Below are positions 9,701-17,734 of a DNA stretch of 58,059 bases, piece by piece. A program made the position numbers and the translations under genes. Position 1 is the first letter of the stretch, and each line of letters opens with the position of its first letter. The stretch lies in NCBI GenBank assembly GCA_902802815.1, contig CADCNQ010000013.1, forward strand, positions 1-58,059, in the 5' to 3' direction. Source of the stretch: an uncultured Bacteroidales bacterium. GTDB taxonomy: Bacteria; Bacteroidota; Bacteroidia; Bacteroidales; Bacteroidaceae. Under the pieces are notes generated by a model. It was not told the origin of the DNA. It ran no database searches and saw only the letters and a program-made list of their open reading frames with translations.

Positions 9701-10068
9701 CGGCCGCTGCGATGTACTACAATGATGCGAAGCCCGATAAAATCTTCTATCAGGGTCTAGCTTTGCAGAAACTTAACCGTGCAGGTGAGGCTAACGGACG
9801 TTTCTACAAACTTATCAACTACGGCAAGCAGCATATTTTTGAGAAACAGGTGATGGATTATTTTGCGGTGTCTCTGCCTGATTTGCTCATCTGGGAGGAT
9901 TCGCTAGACAGTAAAAACCTGATCCATTGCAAATATATGCTTTCTCTCGGTTATCTCGGCATGGGTGACAGGGAGAGGGCTATGAGATATCTCTCAGAGG
10001 TGGAGGCTCTTGACAACAATCATCAGGGCATACAGCAATTGCGCACACTTATAGAAACGATTCTTTAA
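6724..10068 (+). CDS. DUF5107 domain protein with long TPR region
   Basis: A 1114-residue protein without signal peptide. Residues ~40-360 form a DUF5107-type, aldose-mutarotase-like beta-sandwich (PELGGRVQMAYDK, a GGIEFNWPQHHRPS segment, WWANPAVEV). Residues ~480-1110 are helical repeats of TPR type, for example LNALGLWYIRKGRFQKAEEY and PYYLGCLFYAARQYAPAIE. The family occurs in Bacteroidetes and Actinobacteria beside sugar genes; its biochemical role is not established as far as I know. A sugar-conjugate binding or isomerising function on a TPR scaffold is inference. It sits between the sugar porter and the GH2 gene, 16 bp from the latter, clearly in one operon. Confidence 0.8.
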   Translation: MVKAWRETVTIPTYECGTPEKNPMFLEKRVYQGSSGVVYPYPVIETMSDEKTDVDYQAIWIENEYIKVMILPELGGRVQMAYDKIKERHFVYYNHVVKPALVGLAGPWISGGIEFNWPQHHRPSTYMPVDSTIEENSDGSVTVWVSEMEKMFHQKGAAGFTLRPGCAYLEIKGVLYNRTDVPQTFLWWANPAVEVNDQYQSVFPPDINAVFDHGKRAVSSFPIATGTYYKMDYSAGVDISNYRNIPVPTSYMGVNSRFNFEGGYENDTKAGMLHVASHHFSPGKKQWTWGNGDFGRAWDRNLTDETTPEEAAKWHISRKGFRPYIELMAGIYTENQPDFSWLMPYEEKTFVQYFMPYRELGVVKEASSDLIFNIDKTGENKVQFKVFATSRQDVEMTLCRDSGEVFYHREMTLSPESVLVEVVDVKDTGFNEITFDIQKQFPYGKRSVLRWHAESDEIRPVPDSAEAALLPEQVKTNEQLYLTGLHLEQYRHATWSPVDYYEEGLRRDPDDIRCLNALGLWYIRKGRFQKAEEYLRKAVKLITKRNPNPYDGEPIYNLALALKYQGFAEVVNNKSSSGKLNEAYERFWKATWNKAWADAGYFEAAKISVMQNRYEDALDEIDRCLNNNWHNHKARALKAAVLRKLGRKEEALGLITDSLAIDAFNYGCRFEEHLLRGDEMLLATMKTMMHKSPDNYDEIALDYAAAGLFDEAESLWQIAIGEGAVTPMTYYYMGCYEDAEKTSSLYCFPNRAEAVIALEAAKKRNPNGAKAPYYLGCLFYAARQYAPAIENWELSASLDASFPTVWRNLALARFNKQDCQQEALEYMEKAFRLDEDDERIFMELDQLYKRLHRPHEERLAFFEKHLELVRRRDDLVLEMITLQNQTGRYEEAYHNLDNHTFHPWEGGEGKVPAQYQIARVELAKKAIADKEYEKAVKLLSECLEYPHHLGEGKLFGAQENDFYYLMGVAYEALGQKGKAVSCWEEATKGPQEPAAAMYYNDAKPDKIFYQGLALQKLNRAGEANGRFYKLINYGKQHIFEKQVMDYFAVSLPDLLIWEDSLDSKNLIHCKYMLSLGYLGMGDRERAMRYLSEVEALDNNHQGIQQLRTLIETIL

Positions 10069-10084
10069 CATCAATGGTCTTGCA

Positions 10085-12952
10085 ATGAAAAAAACTCTCA
10101 TATTTCTCTTTCTCGCAGCCCTGTGTGGCCGTGTTGCCGCAGAGCAGACAATATCACTCTCCGGAGCATGGGATTTTTCAACTTCCGACTCTCTTCGTTT
10201 TTCCGAGCATATCGACCTGCCAGGTTCGATGCTGGAGGCCGGTAAGGGCGATGAAATCACAGTTTCGACGCAATGGACGGGTTCTCTATACGACTCTTCC
10301 TTCTATTTCAATCCCTATATGGAGCCCTACCGCCGTGCGGGCAAGATGAAGTTCCCCTTCTTCCTCACACCCGACCGCCACTACGTGGGCAAGGCTTGGT
10401 ATCGCCGCACGGTTCATGTGCCTCTTGTCTGGCAGGGTCAGCGCATTACTCTTTTCCTTGAGCGCCCTCACATAGAGACTACAGTATATGTCAACGGACG
10501 CCTCGCGGGCCATCAGGTGTCGCTCTCTGTACCTCACGAATACGATGTGACGGAACTGCTCGTCCCGGGTTCCGACAACGAAATCCTCATCTCTGTCTAC
10601 AACGGTATCGAGAATGTATGTGTCGGGCAGGATTCCCACAGCGTCACTGACCAGACGCAGGGCAACTGGAACGGTATCGTCGGACGCATCGCCCTTGTGG
10701 CCCGTCCTCTGGCAGCAAGTATACGCAGCGTGCGCGTCTATCCCGATGTGGCCCGTCGCACGGCTCGTGTGGTGGTGGAGACGCAAGACGCGACATCCCG
10801 CAAGGTAAAGGCCGCAACGAAGCCGCGTACGACAGCTGTGGCAGAGGCCATTGGCGGGATCATCCATGTTGTGGAGGCCGTTGTGGAGAGCAGCGAGGAG
10901 GGACGTGTTGTCCTTTCTCTTCCGATGGGAGACGAGATGCTCATGTGGGACGAGTTCTCACCCAATATCTACCGTCTCACCGTGCGTCACGGGGATGATG
11001 TGTTTGAAACAAGTTTCGGTATGCGCGACTTCCGTATCGACGGTCGTCAGATGCTTGTCAACGGTAAGCCAACCTTTATTCGAGGCACGGTGGAGAACTG
11101 CTGTTTCCCTCTCACCGGTTATCCTCCTACGGATGAGGCCGAGTGGCTTCGTATCATGCGCAAGTGCAAGGAATATGGTCTCAATATGATTCGATTCCAC
11201 AGTTACTGCCCTCCCGAGGCGGCATTCTCTGCAGCCGACAAGGTGGGTATATATCTCCAACCGGAAGGCCCGTCGTGGCCTAATCACGGTGTTAAACTAC
11301 GTGCCGGTATGCCCATCGACAAATATCTTCTGGATGAGTCGCATCGTATAGTTGATACTTATGGGAATCACCCCTCTTTTGTCATGATGGCGGCGGGCAA
11401 TGAACCTGCTGGTAATTGGGTGCCGTACTGCAACGATTGGGTGCGTGAGATGCAAGCATACGACTCCACGAAGGTTTATTGCGGAGCCTCAGTCGGTGGT
11501 GGCTGGGCATGGGACGACGGTTCGCAGTACCACGTGAAGGGCGGAGCTCGCGGTCTCGACTGGGATCGTCGTGCGCCTCAGTCGGCAGATGATTATTTCG
11601 ATGGAATCGCCTTTCCTCGCAACTATAAGGGCAAGGAACCGAATAATTCCCCCATCCTTGCTCACGAGCAGGGCCAGTGGTGTGTGTTCCCCGATCTTAA
11701 GGAGACATCACAGTATACAGGAGTGTATAAGGCCGGTAATTTCGACATCTTCCGTGATTTGCTGAAGAGAAACGGTATGGAGACAATGGCAGACAAATTC
11801 CTCTACGCCAGCGGACGTCTGCAGGTGTTGTGCTACAAATACGAGATAGAACGCAATCTGCGTACCAAGGACTACAGCGGTTTCCAGCTTCTCGGGCTCA
11901 ACGACTACAGCGGTCAGGGCACAGCCCTTGTCGGTCCCCTCAATGTGTTCTGGCGCGAAAAAGGCTATCTTGATTCGGACGAGTGGCGCGAGTTCTGTGC
12001 TCCGAGGGTATTGCTCGCCCGCTTCCCCAAATTTGTCTACACCAATGACGAGACGCTCCTTGTGCCCGTTGAGATGTACAATGCTGCTCAGGAGAATGTG
12101 CGTGCCGTATCCACCGTCTATACCATTTGGGCGGACACTGCGGAGTATGCCTCCGGTACGCTTTCTAAGCGTCCTCTTCCTTTGGGGAAGGGTATTGCCG
12201 TTGGTGAAGTGCGAGAGTCGCTTGCCGGCATTTCGGCGCCTGTGAAGATGCGTCTTGTGGTGGAAACAGAGGGCCTGGCTCGCAACGAATGGGAGTTTTG
12301 GGTATATCCTAAGACGTTGCCGGGTGAAGAGCCTCGCATGAAACGTTTCCTGGAAACCGATACACTTGACGAGCGTGCGTTGAAGACTCTGGAGCGTGGC
12401 GGCACGGTGCTGCTCACTGCTGCGGGCAAGGTGACACTGGGTAGCGATGTGAGCCAGCACTATCTTCCCGTCTTTTGGAACACATCGTGGTTTAAGATGC
12501 GTCCTCCTCACACCACTGGTGCCTACATAGACACGCGGCATCCTCTCTTCCGCTACGGTTTCCCCACCGATTCGTGGAGCAACCTCAACTGGTGGGAACT
12601 GCTCAACAGGGCACAGGTGATGAATCTCATGGAACTGCCTCTCGACTACCAGTCTCCCATCCAGCCCATCGACACGTGGCATGTGTCACGTCGTCTGGGT
12701 ATGCTCGTGGAGGCAAGAGTGGGGAAGGGCCGTCTGCTGATGACTACGATAGACATCACCGGTCGTCTTGACGCACGTCCCGTGGCCCGTCAGCTTCGTC
12801 GTGCAATACTGAACTATATGGCGAGCGGCGACTTCCAGCCCACATTGGAGCTTTCTCCCGATGTAATCGGCCATTTCTTCACTCGTCGGGCTCCCGCGGT
12901 GAATATGTTCACCAACGACTCACCCGATGAGCTGAAGCCGAAATTGCAATAA
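10085..12952 (+). CDS. Secreted GH2-family glycoside hydrolase
   Basis: A 955-residue enzyme with a Sec signal peptide (MKKTLIFLFLAALCGRVAA) and the GH2 layout: sugar-binding jelly roll (~40-210, WYRRTV...VYVNGRLAGHQ), Ig-like domain (~210-320) and TIM barrel (~320-600). The candidate acid/base is Glu440 in AAGNEP and the candidate nucleophile is Glu528 in LAHEQGQW. The last ~300 residues are a beta-rich extension. GH2 covers beta-galactosidases, glucuronidases, mannosidases and others; the specificity is not readable here. It would act in the periplasm or on the cell surface. Its stop codon is 2 bp from that of the convergent pdxT. Confidence 0.85.
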   Translation: MKKTLIFLFLAALCGRVAAEQTISLSGAWDFSTSDSLRFSEHIDLPGSMLEAGKGDEITVSTQWTGSLYDSSFYFNPYMEPYRRAGKMKFPFFLTPDRHYVGKAWYRRTVHVPLVWQGQRITLFLERPHIETTVYVNGRLAGHQVSLSVPHEYDVTELLVPGSDNEILISVYNGIENVCVGQDSHSVTDQTQGNWNGIVGRIALVARPLAASIRSVRVYPDVARRTARVVVETQDATSRKVKAATKPRTTAVAEAIGGIIHVVEAVVESSEEGRVVLSLPMGDEMLMWDEFSPNIYRLTVRHGDDVFETSFGMRDFRIDGRQMLVNGKPTFIRGTVENCCFPLTGYPPTDEAEWLRIMRKCKEYGLNMIRFHSYCPPEAAFSAADKVGIYLQPEGPSWPNHGVKLRAGMPIDKYLLDESHRIVDTYGNHPSFVMMAAGNEPAGNWVPYCNDWVREMQAYDSTKVYCGASVGGGWAWDDGSQYHVKGGARGLDWDRRAPQSADDYFDGIAFPRNYKGKEPNNSPILAHEQGQWCVFPDLKETSQYTGVYKAGNFDIFRDLLKRNGMETMADKFLYASGRLQVLCYKYEIERNLRTKDYSGFQLLGLNDYSGQGTALVGPLNVFWREKGYLDSDEWREFCAPRVLLARFPKFVYTNDETLLVPVEMYNAAQENVRAVSTVYTIWADTAEYASGTLSKRPLPLGKGIAVGEVRESLAGISAPVKMRLVVETEGLARNEWEFWVYPKTLPGEEPRMKRFLETDTLDERALKTLERGGTVLLTAAGKVTLGSDVSQHYLPVFWNTSWFKMRPPHTTGAYIDTRHPLFRYGFPTDSWSNLNWWELLNRAQVMNLMELPLDYQSPIQPIDTWHVSRRLGMLVEARVGKGRLLMTTIDITGRLDARPVARQLRRAILNYMASGDFQPTLELSPDVIGHFFTRRAPAVNMFTNDSPDELKPKLQ

Positions 12953-12954
12953 AG

Positions 12955-13503
12955 TTAACTCGTCAACTGAATAAAATACCGATGCATTCGGTCGTCTGAG
13001 GTCAGTTCCGGATGGAAGGCTGCAGCAAGTTGCTTTCCCTGCCGGGCGGCCACGATGTGTCCGTTCACTTCTGCCAGCGAGCGGCACTTGTCGCTGAGTA
13101 TGTCCTCGATGTAGGGTGCCCGGATGAAAGTCATCGGTATGTCATCGCCCACCTCAGCCACTTTTCCGACGGCATTGAAACTTCCCAACTGGCGTCCGTA
13201 GGCATTGCGACGCACCCGTATGTCCATAGTGCCAAGGTGTCCTTCCGAGAGCAGTATCATTCCCGCACATGTGCCGAAGACGGGCAGTCCCTCGCGAATG
13301 GACTGACGCACAGGTTCCAACAGGTCCAGTTCCCTGAGCAGCCGCATCTGTACGGTGCTCTCGCCTCCTGGCAGTATGAGTCCGTCTTTCTTCTGCAGCC
13401 AGTCTTTCTTCTGCCTCACCTCGAAGCTCTCCACTCCAAGCCGTTGCAGCACCTGTTCGTGCTCGATGAATGCCCCCTGCAGGGCAAGTACTGCAATTCT
13501 CAT
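12955..13503 (-). CDS. pdxT: Pyridoxal 5'-phosphate synthase glutaminase subunit
   Basis: Hydrolyses glutamine and passes ammonia to PdxS for PLP synthesis. The 182-residue class I amidotransferase has the oxyanion strand LPGGEST, the nucleophile Cys79 in GTCAGMI and the His164/Glu166 pair in FHPEL. It starts 4 bp inside the end of pdxS (ATGA-type overlap), as expected for two subunits of a 1:1 complex. It is the last gene of the minus-strand pdx unit. Confidence 0.97.
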   Translation of the reverse strand: MRIAVLALQGAFIEHEQVLQRLGVESFEVRQKKDWLQKKDGLILPGGESTVQMRLLRELDLLEPVRQSIREGLPVFGTCAGMILLSEGHLGTMDIRVRRNAYGRQLGSFNAVGKVAEVGDDIPMTFIRAPYIEDILSDKCRSLAEVNGHIVAARQGKQLAAAFHPELTSDDRMHRYFIQLTS

Positions 13504-14375
13504 TTTCCCCTTTCGGCCATTAGGAGTTCTATCTCGTGTTCGTTGATGCCCACCATTGCTTCGCCGAGATCCTCAGAGAGTTCAGCCAGCAGTTTGGCAT
13601 CCTTATAGTTTGTGACGGCCTGCACGATGGCAGCTGCGCGCTTGGCTGGGTTGCCGCTCTTGAAGATGCCGCTGCCTACGAATACACCCTCTGCTCCCAG
13701 TTGCATCATCAGCGCAGCGTCGGCAGGTGTAGCCACACCTCCGGCGGCGAAGTTCACTACGGGCAGTTTGCCGTTCTCGTGCACATAGCGCACCAGTTCG
13801 TAGGGTGCCTGCAGTTGCTTGGCGGCTTCGTAGAGTTCGTCCTCGCTCATGCCGACCAGTCGTCGTATCTCGCTCTGCATCAGTCGCATGTGACTCACGG
13901 CCTGCACCACGTCTCCTGTGCCGGGTTCTCCCTTTGTGCGTATCATCGTGGCTCCCTCGGCTATGCGTCGCAACGCTTCGCCCAGATTCTTGGCACCGCA
14001 GACGAACGGCACCTTGAATTTCGTCTTGTCGATGTGGTAGATGTTGTCGGCCGGCGACAGCACTTCGCTCTCGTCGATGTAGTCTATCTCGATGGCTTCC
14101 AGTATCTGTGCCTCTGCGATGTGTCCGATGCGGCACTTTGCCATCACCGGTATGCTGACGGCCTCCTGTATGCCCCGTATCATCTTCGGGTCGCTCATGC
14201 GGCTCACACCTCCCGCAGCGCGTATGTCGGCCGGTATGCGTTCCAGTGCCATCACAGCGCACGCTCCTGCGGCCTCTGCTATGCGGGCCTGTTCGGGGGT
14301 TGTCACATCCATGATTACTCCGCCCTTGAGCATCTGTGCCAGCTGGCGGTTCAAGTCTTGCCTGTTTGTTTCCAT
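13500..14375 (-). CDS. pdxS: Pyridoxal 5'-phosphate synthase lyase subunit
   Basis: Builds PLP from ribose 5-phosphate, glyceraldehyde 3-phosphate and ammonia. The 291-residue barrel shows both active-site lysines, Lys80 in VMAKCRIGH and Lys148 in [10 protein letters not shown], and the phosphate loops AAGGV and GSGIF. Length and sequence are normal. An imperfect -7 box, TTACTTTG, lies at 14405-14412. The gene just upstream in the same direction encodes a ThiD-AraC fusion that is the obvious candidate regulator. Confidence 0.97.
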   Translation of the reverse strand: METNRQDLNRQLAQMLKGGVIMDVTTPEQARIAEAAGACAVMALERIPADIRAAGGVSRMSDPKMIRGIQEAVSIPVMAKCRIGHIAEAQILEAIEIDYIDESEVLSPADNIYHIDKTKFKVPFVCGAKNLGEALRRIAEGATMIRTKGEPGTGDVVQAVSHMRLMQSEIRRLVGMSEDELYEAAKQLQAPYELVRYVHENGKLPVVNFAAGGVATPADAALMMQLGAEGVFVGSGIFKSGNPAKRAAAIVQAVTNYKDAKLLAELSEDLGEAMVGINEHEIELLMAERGK

Positions 14376-14404
14376 AATTTTTGTCCGTTTTGGTGAAACC
14401 GCTG

Positions 14405-14412
14405 CAAAGTAA
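14405..14412 (-). promoter_or_regulatory. -7 box of pdxST
   Basis: TTACTTTG on the minus strand is one base off TAnnTTTG. It is 29 bases before the pdxS ATG, inside the 118-bp gap that separates pdxS from the ThiD-AraC gene, so pdxST can be transcribed separately from it. Confidence 0.45.
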
Positions 14413-14493
14413 CGGCAAAAAAATGAAACTGCGCCAGAGAGTTCCTATTGTGGCAAACAGAAACTCAATATGGATAAATCAGGACGGAGACTT

Positions 14494-15387
14494 TTACCTG
14501 CTGTGCTGATAATCAGTGGGTGAGACGCCTGTTTTCTTCTTGAAGAAGCGCGAGAGGTGTGCCTGCGAGGAGAAACCCATCTGCCGGGCGATGTCCTTCA
14601 ACGGTTTCTTTGTTGAGGCGAGCAGGTTGCGTATCTCCGTGATGATACGCTCGTCGATGATGGCCTTCGGAGAGCGCTCTGCCACACGTCTTGTCACCTG
14701 CCCGAGATAGCGGGGACTCACGTTGAGCTGCTCGGCATAGAACGACACATCGGCGTAGTGGCTGTAGTAGTGCTCCACAGTGTCCAGGAAGCGGTTGTAG
14801 AGTTCTTCGCTGCGGTTGTTTCCTTCCGCGTAGTTGGCCGGCAGCAGTTTCAGGTATGCCTGCGCGTGCATCATCGCCTCGTCTTCCGCCTCCCCGATGC
14901 TGATATAGTATGCCAGTGCCGATGCCAGCAGGTTGGCTTCTCCGTGTCTGCGCGGTCCTTCCGGCAGGTCGGACGGTTTCAGCACTATGGTGCACAGCGG
15001 CAGCAGCAGTTTTCCGATGACGTCGTGCACCTGCGGACTCACCAGCCGTTCTCCGTTCGCCGAGTGCATCACCGGCACGTAGATGATGTGGCGGGGCCGG
15101 TATTTGCGCAGCACGTCAGCAAGTGTCTCCACCACGTCGATGCGTCGCAGCAGACCTATCTTCACCACCTGCGGCTGCTGGTCGTTGATGATGGCTTCCA
15201 CCTGCTGTCTGACTGTCTCTGCCGGCAGGTCGTGAAACTGCTGTATGCCGAGCGTGTTCTGCACGGTGATGGACGTTATGGCCGATGCGGCGTGCCCTCC
15301 CAGTTCGCCTATGAGGCGTATGTCGGCCTGCACTCCGGATGCTCCCGTGCCGTCGCTACCCGTTATGGTCAGTATTGTCTGTGGCAT
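14494..15387 (-). CDS. ThiD/PdxK-like sensor domain fused to AraC DNA-binding domain
   Basis: A 297-residue fusion. Residues 1-~150 follow the vitamin kinase ThiD closely: ILTITGSDGTGASGVQADI, ITSITVQNTLGIQ, VVKIGLL and the LLLPLCTIVLKPSDLPE strand. About 60 residues that carry the MKGGH strand are then missing, and the anion-hole motif HGTGC reads HGEAN (~res 152-156), so kinase activity is unlikely. Residues ~205-297 are an AraC-type double helix-turn-helix ending LSRFFKKKTGVSPTDYQ. The substrate pocket half is kept, which suggests a vitamer-sensing regulator. Position next to pdxST points to pyridoxal or pyridoxine, although a thiamin precursor cannot be excluded. Confidence 0.8.
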   Translation of the reverse strand: MPQTILTITGSDGTGASGVQADIRLIGELGGHAASAITSITVQNTLGIQQFHDLPAETVRQQVEAIINDQQPQVVKIGLLRRIDVVETLADVLRKYRPRHIIYVPVMHSANGERLVSPQVHDVIGKLLLPLCTIVLKPSDLPEGPRRHGEANLLASALAYYISIGEAEDEAMMHAQAYLKLLPANYAEGNNRSEELYNRFLDTVEHYYSHYADVSFYAEQLNVSPRYLGQVTRRVAERSPKAIIDERIITEIRNLLASTKKPLKDIARQMGFSSQAHLSRFFKKKTGVSPTDYQHSR

Positions 15388-15404
15388 TTTGTGTATTTCC
15401 GATG

Positions 15405-15412
15405 CAAAAGTA
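15405..15412 (-). promoter_or_regulatory. -7 box of the ThiD-AraC gene
   Basis: TACTTTTG on the minus strand matches TAnnTTTG exactly and ends 17 bases before the ATG at 15387, giving a very short leader of roughly 10 nt. Confidence 0.6.
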
Positions 15413-15578
15413 CGACAGTTTCCTCAAATGTCAATTGTCTGATTGTCGGATAAACTTGTAAATCAGCGGTTTTTGCATTTTTTTGCTTTTTCTCACTACT
15501 TTTACGACGAATGTTTGTCTTTTCCCGGGAAAGATGCAGGAAAGTTCTTTCACATATCGACCATCAGTCGGACTTTTC

Positions 15579-15644
15579 CGATACATTCTCGACACATCCT
15601 CGATAGATGCCCGATAGATGCTCGATAGATGCCCGATAGATGAG
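15579..15644 (+). repeat. Tandem 11-bp repeat array (6 units)
   Basis: Four near-perfect units CGATAGATGCY/AG (starts 15601, 15612, 15623, 15634) are preceded by two decayed units at 15579 and 15590 (CGATACATTCT, CGACACATCCT). The period is exactly 11 bp, about one helical turn. It lies between divergent genes, 150-190 bp from either start, and has no spacers, so it is not a CRISPR. Slippage-derived repeat or phased protein-binding sites are both possible. Confidence 0.85.
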
Positions 15645-15799
15645 CGGTGGAAGTCTTGCAGAAATTGGTTTTCTGTATAGAGCAAAACTGTGGATAAATA
15701 CAGACGGTTTTGACTTAATCAGATGCTTATTTTTCTTCATCTGTGCAGAAATACACTTTTGTGTTTGGGGGATTTCTGGAGAAAATCGGAAAAAATATG

Positions 15800-15807
15800 T
15801 ATCTTTG
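15800..15807 (+). promoter_or_regulatory. -7 box of the transglutaminase-like gene
   Basis: TATCTTTG matches TAnnTTTG and is followed by GCAG, a frequent context. It predicts a start near 15814, ahead of both possible start codons (15825 and 15873). Confidence 0.6.
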
Positions 15808-15872
15808 CAGTTGAATAATATTGAATGACGAATTGGGAAAAGATTGTTTGTAACGGAATGTCAGTATCATTT

Positions 15873-16883
15873 ATGAGAAAAATTATAATTTTAATTTTGG
15901 TTGTATGCTGCGGACTGTCTGCACAATCTAAGAAATACTATCAGTATGACAATACAGTTACCTTCAAAAAAAGTCAGCAGAGCGGATACAACTGGTTTGA
16001 ACTGCTGGTGCCGTGCCCGCAATCTAATGAATATCAGGATGTGTATGTACTTAAGCTGGTTCCGGATGAAAAGAAATGGAAACAACGTGAAATAAAGACG
16101 AATCGCAACCGGTATTTGGATTTCTATATCGACTCTGACGACTTGAATAATGACAGCCTGACGTTTCATGTCGGCTATCGATGCATTATGTCGCCAAAGT
16201 CCGTTGATGTGGATTTTAACTCTTTGAAGAGACCGGACGGCAACTGGAAACAGATGCCGGAATACGATACCTCTTCGCCGGAATATAAGGAGAACACAGG
16301 ACGGAGCGGTGATATTATCGTGCCAGACAACGACACCATACAGGAAATTTCGAACAAACTGTTTAAAGAATGCAGCAACAACAAACTGGCTTACGCAGAG
16401 GCATGTTATGAATATGTGGCAGCCAACTATAAATATAAAAACCCGTACACGGGCCTTCATCCTGTGTCGGAAATACTGAGAACCGGGGGAGGCGACTGCG
16501 GAAGTTTCTCCACCGTCTATATCTCGCTGTTGAGAGCCCGTGGAATTCCTGCAAGGCATGTTTTTGCTATTGGAGGTGACATTGACGGACGTAAGAATCA
16601 TCACATTTGGGCGGAGTTCTATATTCAGGATTTCGGATGGATTCCTGTGGATGTCACTTATCGGAACAGTAATCCCTGGGAGGATTATTTCGGAAAATAC
16701 AGAAATAAATGGCTTGTGGTGCAAAAAGGAGCGGCAATGAAATATCCGATAACAGCAGGCGAAATAAAAAAGGTGAATGCCATGCAGACTTACGTCTATT
16801 GGTACAGATACAAAAAAGGTCCTGTGAAGGTGAAAGCAGACCAGAAGATAGAAATGAGTGCTGTGGCAAAGTTAAAGAAATAG
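15873..16883 (+). CDS. Secreted transglutaminase-like cysteine protein
   Basis: The product has a signal sequence (MRKIIILILVVCCGLSAQ) when started at the ATG at 15873; an in-frame ATG at 15825 would place 16 polar residues ahead of it. The C-terminal half is a transglutaminase-core fold with a Cys-His-Asp triad visible as Cys209 (GGGDCGSF), His244 (NHHIWAEF) and Asp260 (WIPVDVTY). The N-terminal ~120 residues are a beta-rich domain. Such bacterial proteins usually act as peptidases or structural cross-linkers; substrate unknown. A lipoprotein signal (VVCC) is possible. It stands alone, followed by the separately promoted mtgA. Confidence 0.8.
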   Translation: MRKIIILILVVCCGLSAQSKKYYQYDNTVTFKKSQQSGYNWFELLVPCPQSNEYQDVYVLKLVPDEKKWKQREIKTNRNRYLDFYIDSDDLNNDSLTFHVGYRCIMSPKSVDVDFNSLKRPDGNWKQMPEYDTSSPEYKENTGRSGDIIVPDNDTIQEISNKLFKECSNNKLAYAEACYEYVAANYKYKNPYTGLHPVSEILRTGGGDCGSFSTVYISLLRARGIPARHVFAIGGDIDGRKNHHIWAEFYIQDFGWIPVDVTYRNSNPWEDYFGKYRNKWLVVQKGAAMKYPITAGEIKKVNAMQTYVYWYRYKKGPVKVKADQKIEMSAVAKLKK

Positions 16884-16957
16884 CCGATTTTATCGAGAAA
16901 GCCGCTGTAATTACAAAAAAAGTCGTGCCACCTTTGCGGCTTGTCAGCAAAAATCCG

Positions 16958-16965
16958 TAACTTTG
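16958..16965 (+). promoter_or_regulatory. -7 box (with -33 TTTG) of mtgA
   Basis: TAACTTTG is preceded by TTTG at 16933-16936 with a 21-bp gap, a full Bacteroidetes promoter. The expected transcript start (~16972) is almost at the ATG at 16974, so the mRNA would be nearly leaderless. Confidence 0.65.
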
Positions 16966-16973
16966 CAGGCGAA

Positions 16974-17660
16974 ATGCTGAAAACTGTGCAGAGATTTTTG
17001 AGGCGTGTGCTGCTGCTGTTCGTCCTGAGCAGCGTGGGAGCGGTGGTGATGTACAGATGGGTGCCCGTATATGTGACGCCGCTGATGCTCATACGCGCGT
17101 ATCAGCAAATAGGAAGGGGGGAGAAGGTCCGGCTGAAACACCACTGGGTGAGCCTCGACGAGGGAATGTCGCTCTATATGCCCATCGCCGTGATGGCCGC
17201 AGAGGACCAGCTCTTCCTCACACATCGCGGGTTCGACTTCAAGCAGATAGGAATTGCTGTGGAGGAGTTCGGCAAAGGAAAGCGGCAGCGCGGAGCAAGC
17301 ACTATAACGCAGCAGACAGCCAAGAATGTGTTCCTCTGGCCGGCGCACTCGTGGGTGAGAAAGGGGTTGGAGGTGTATTTCACATGTCTGATAGAAATTC
17401 TGTGGGACAAGCACCGTATCATGGAGGTGTATCTCAACAGCATAGAGATGGGCGATGGGATATACGGCGCGGAAGCGGTGGCGCAGCAGCACTTCTCGCG
17501 GCCCGCAACCGACTTGTCCAGAGCAAATTGCGCCCTCGTTGCGGCAACGCTGCCGAACCCTCTGAAACTGAGTTCGAAGGACCCCTCTGCATACGTTCTG
17601 AGGAGGCAGAGCTGGATAATGGGACAGATGCGCCATATAGGTATTTTTCCTAAAAAATAA
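16974..17660 (+). CDS. mtgA: Monofunctional peptidoglycan glycosyltransferase
   Basis: Polymerises lipid II into glycan strands on the periplasmic face of the inner membrane. The 228-residue product has one N-terminal membrane anchor (residues ~8-32) and the GT51 motifs AAEDQLFLTHRGFD (catalytic Glu77) and RGASTITQQTAKN. There is no transpeptidase domain, so it is the monofunctional form. The start at 16974 is preferred to a TTG at 16941 because the promoter box at 16958-16965 lies between them. Confidence 0.93.
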   Translation: MLKTVQRFLRRVLLLFVLSSVGAVVMYRWVPVYVTPLMLIRAYQQIGRGEKVRLKHHWVSLDEGMSLYMPIAVMAAEDQLFLTHRGFDFKQIGIAVEEFGKGKRQRGASTITQQTAKNVFLWPAHSWVRKGLEVYFTCLIEILWDKHRIMEVYLNSIEMGDGIYGAEAVAQQHFSRPATDLSRANCALVAATLPNPLKLSSKDPSAYVLRRQSWIMGQMRHIGIFPKK

Positions 17661-17702
17661 TCATTTTTTGCCAAATAAGGCATTTAAATGAATTTTTTTT
17701 TA

Positions 17703-17710
17703 TATCTTTG
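17703..17710 (+). promoter_or_regulatory. -7 box of the ATPase gene
   Basis: TATCTTTG (TAnnTTTG) within an A/T-rich stretch, 24 bases before the ATG at 17735. The preceding T-tract may also serve as the end of the mtgA transcript. Confidence 0.55.
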
Positions 17711-17734
17711 CCGCGTAAATTGGCATTTTAAGGC

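Larger units (their letters stand above)
15388..15872. other. Divergent intergenic region with promoters and an 11-bp array
   Basis: No credible gene is seen. The region holds the -7 box of the ThiD-AraC gene at its left edge, the tandem 11-bp array at 15579-15644 and the -7 box of the transglutaminase gene at 15800-15807. Short open frames crossing the array only reflect the repeat. Confidence 0.6.

Noticed and set aside
13536..14396. 286-codon open frame opposite pdxS
   Set aside because: pdxS on the other strand is complete and conserved; the antisense product is His/Cys/Tyr-rich and without motifs.
15431..15685. 84-codon open frame across the 11-bp array
   Set aside because: The apparent repeat peptide (SSIYRASIE-like) is only the translation of the DNA repeat; 11 is not a multiple of 3, so the frames cycle and no real protein repeat is implied.
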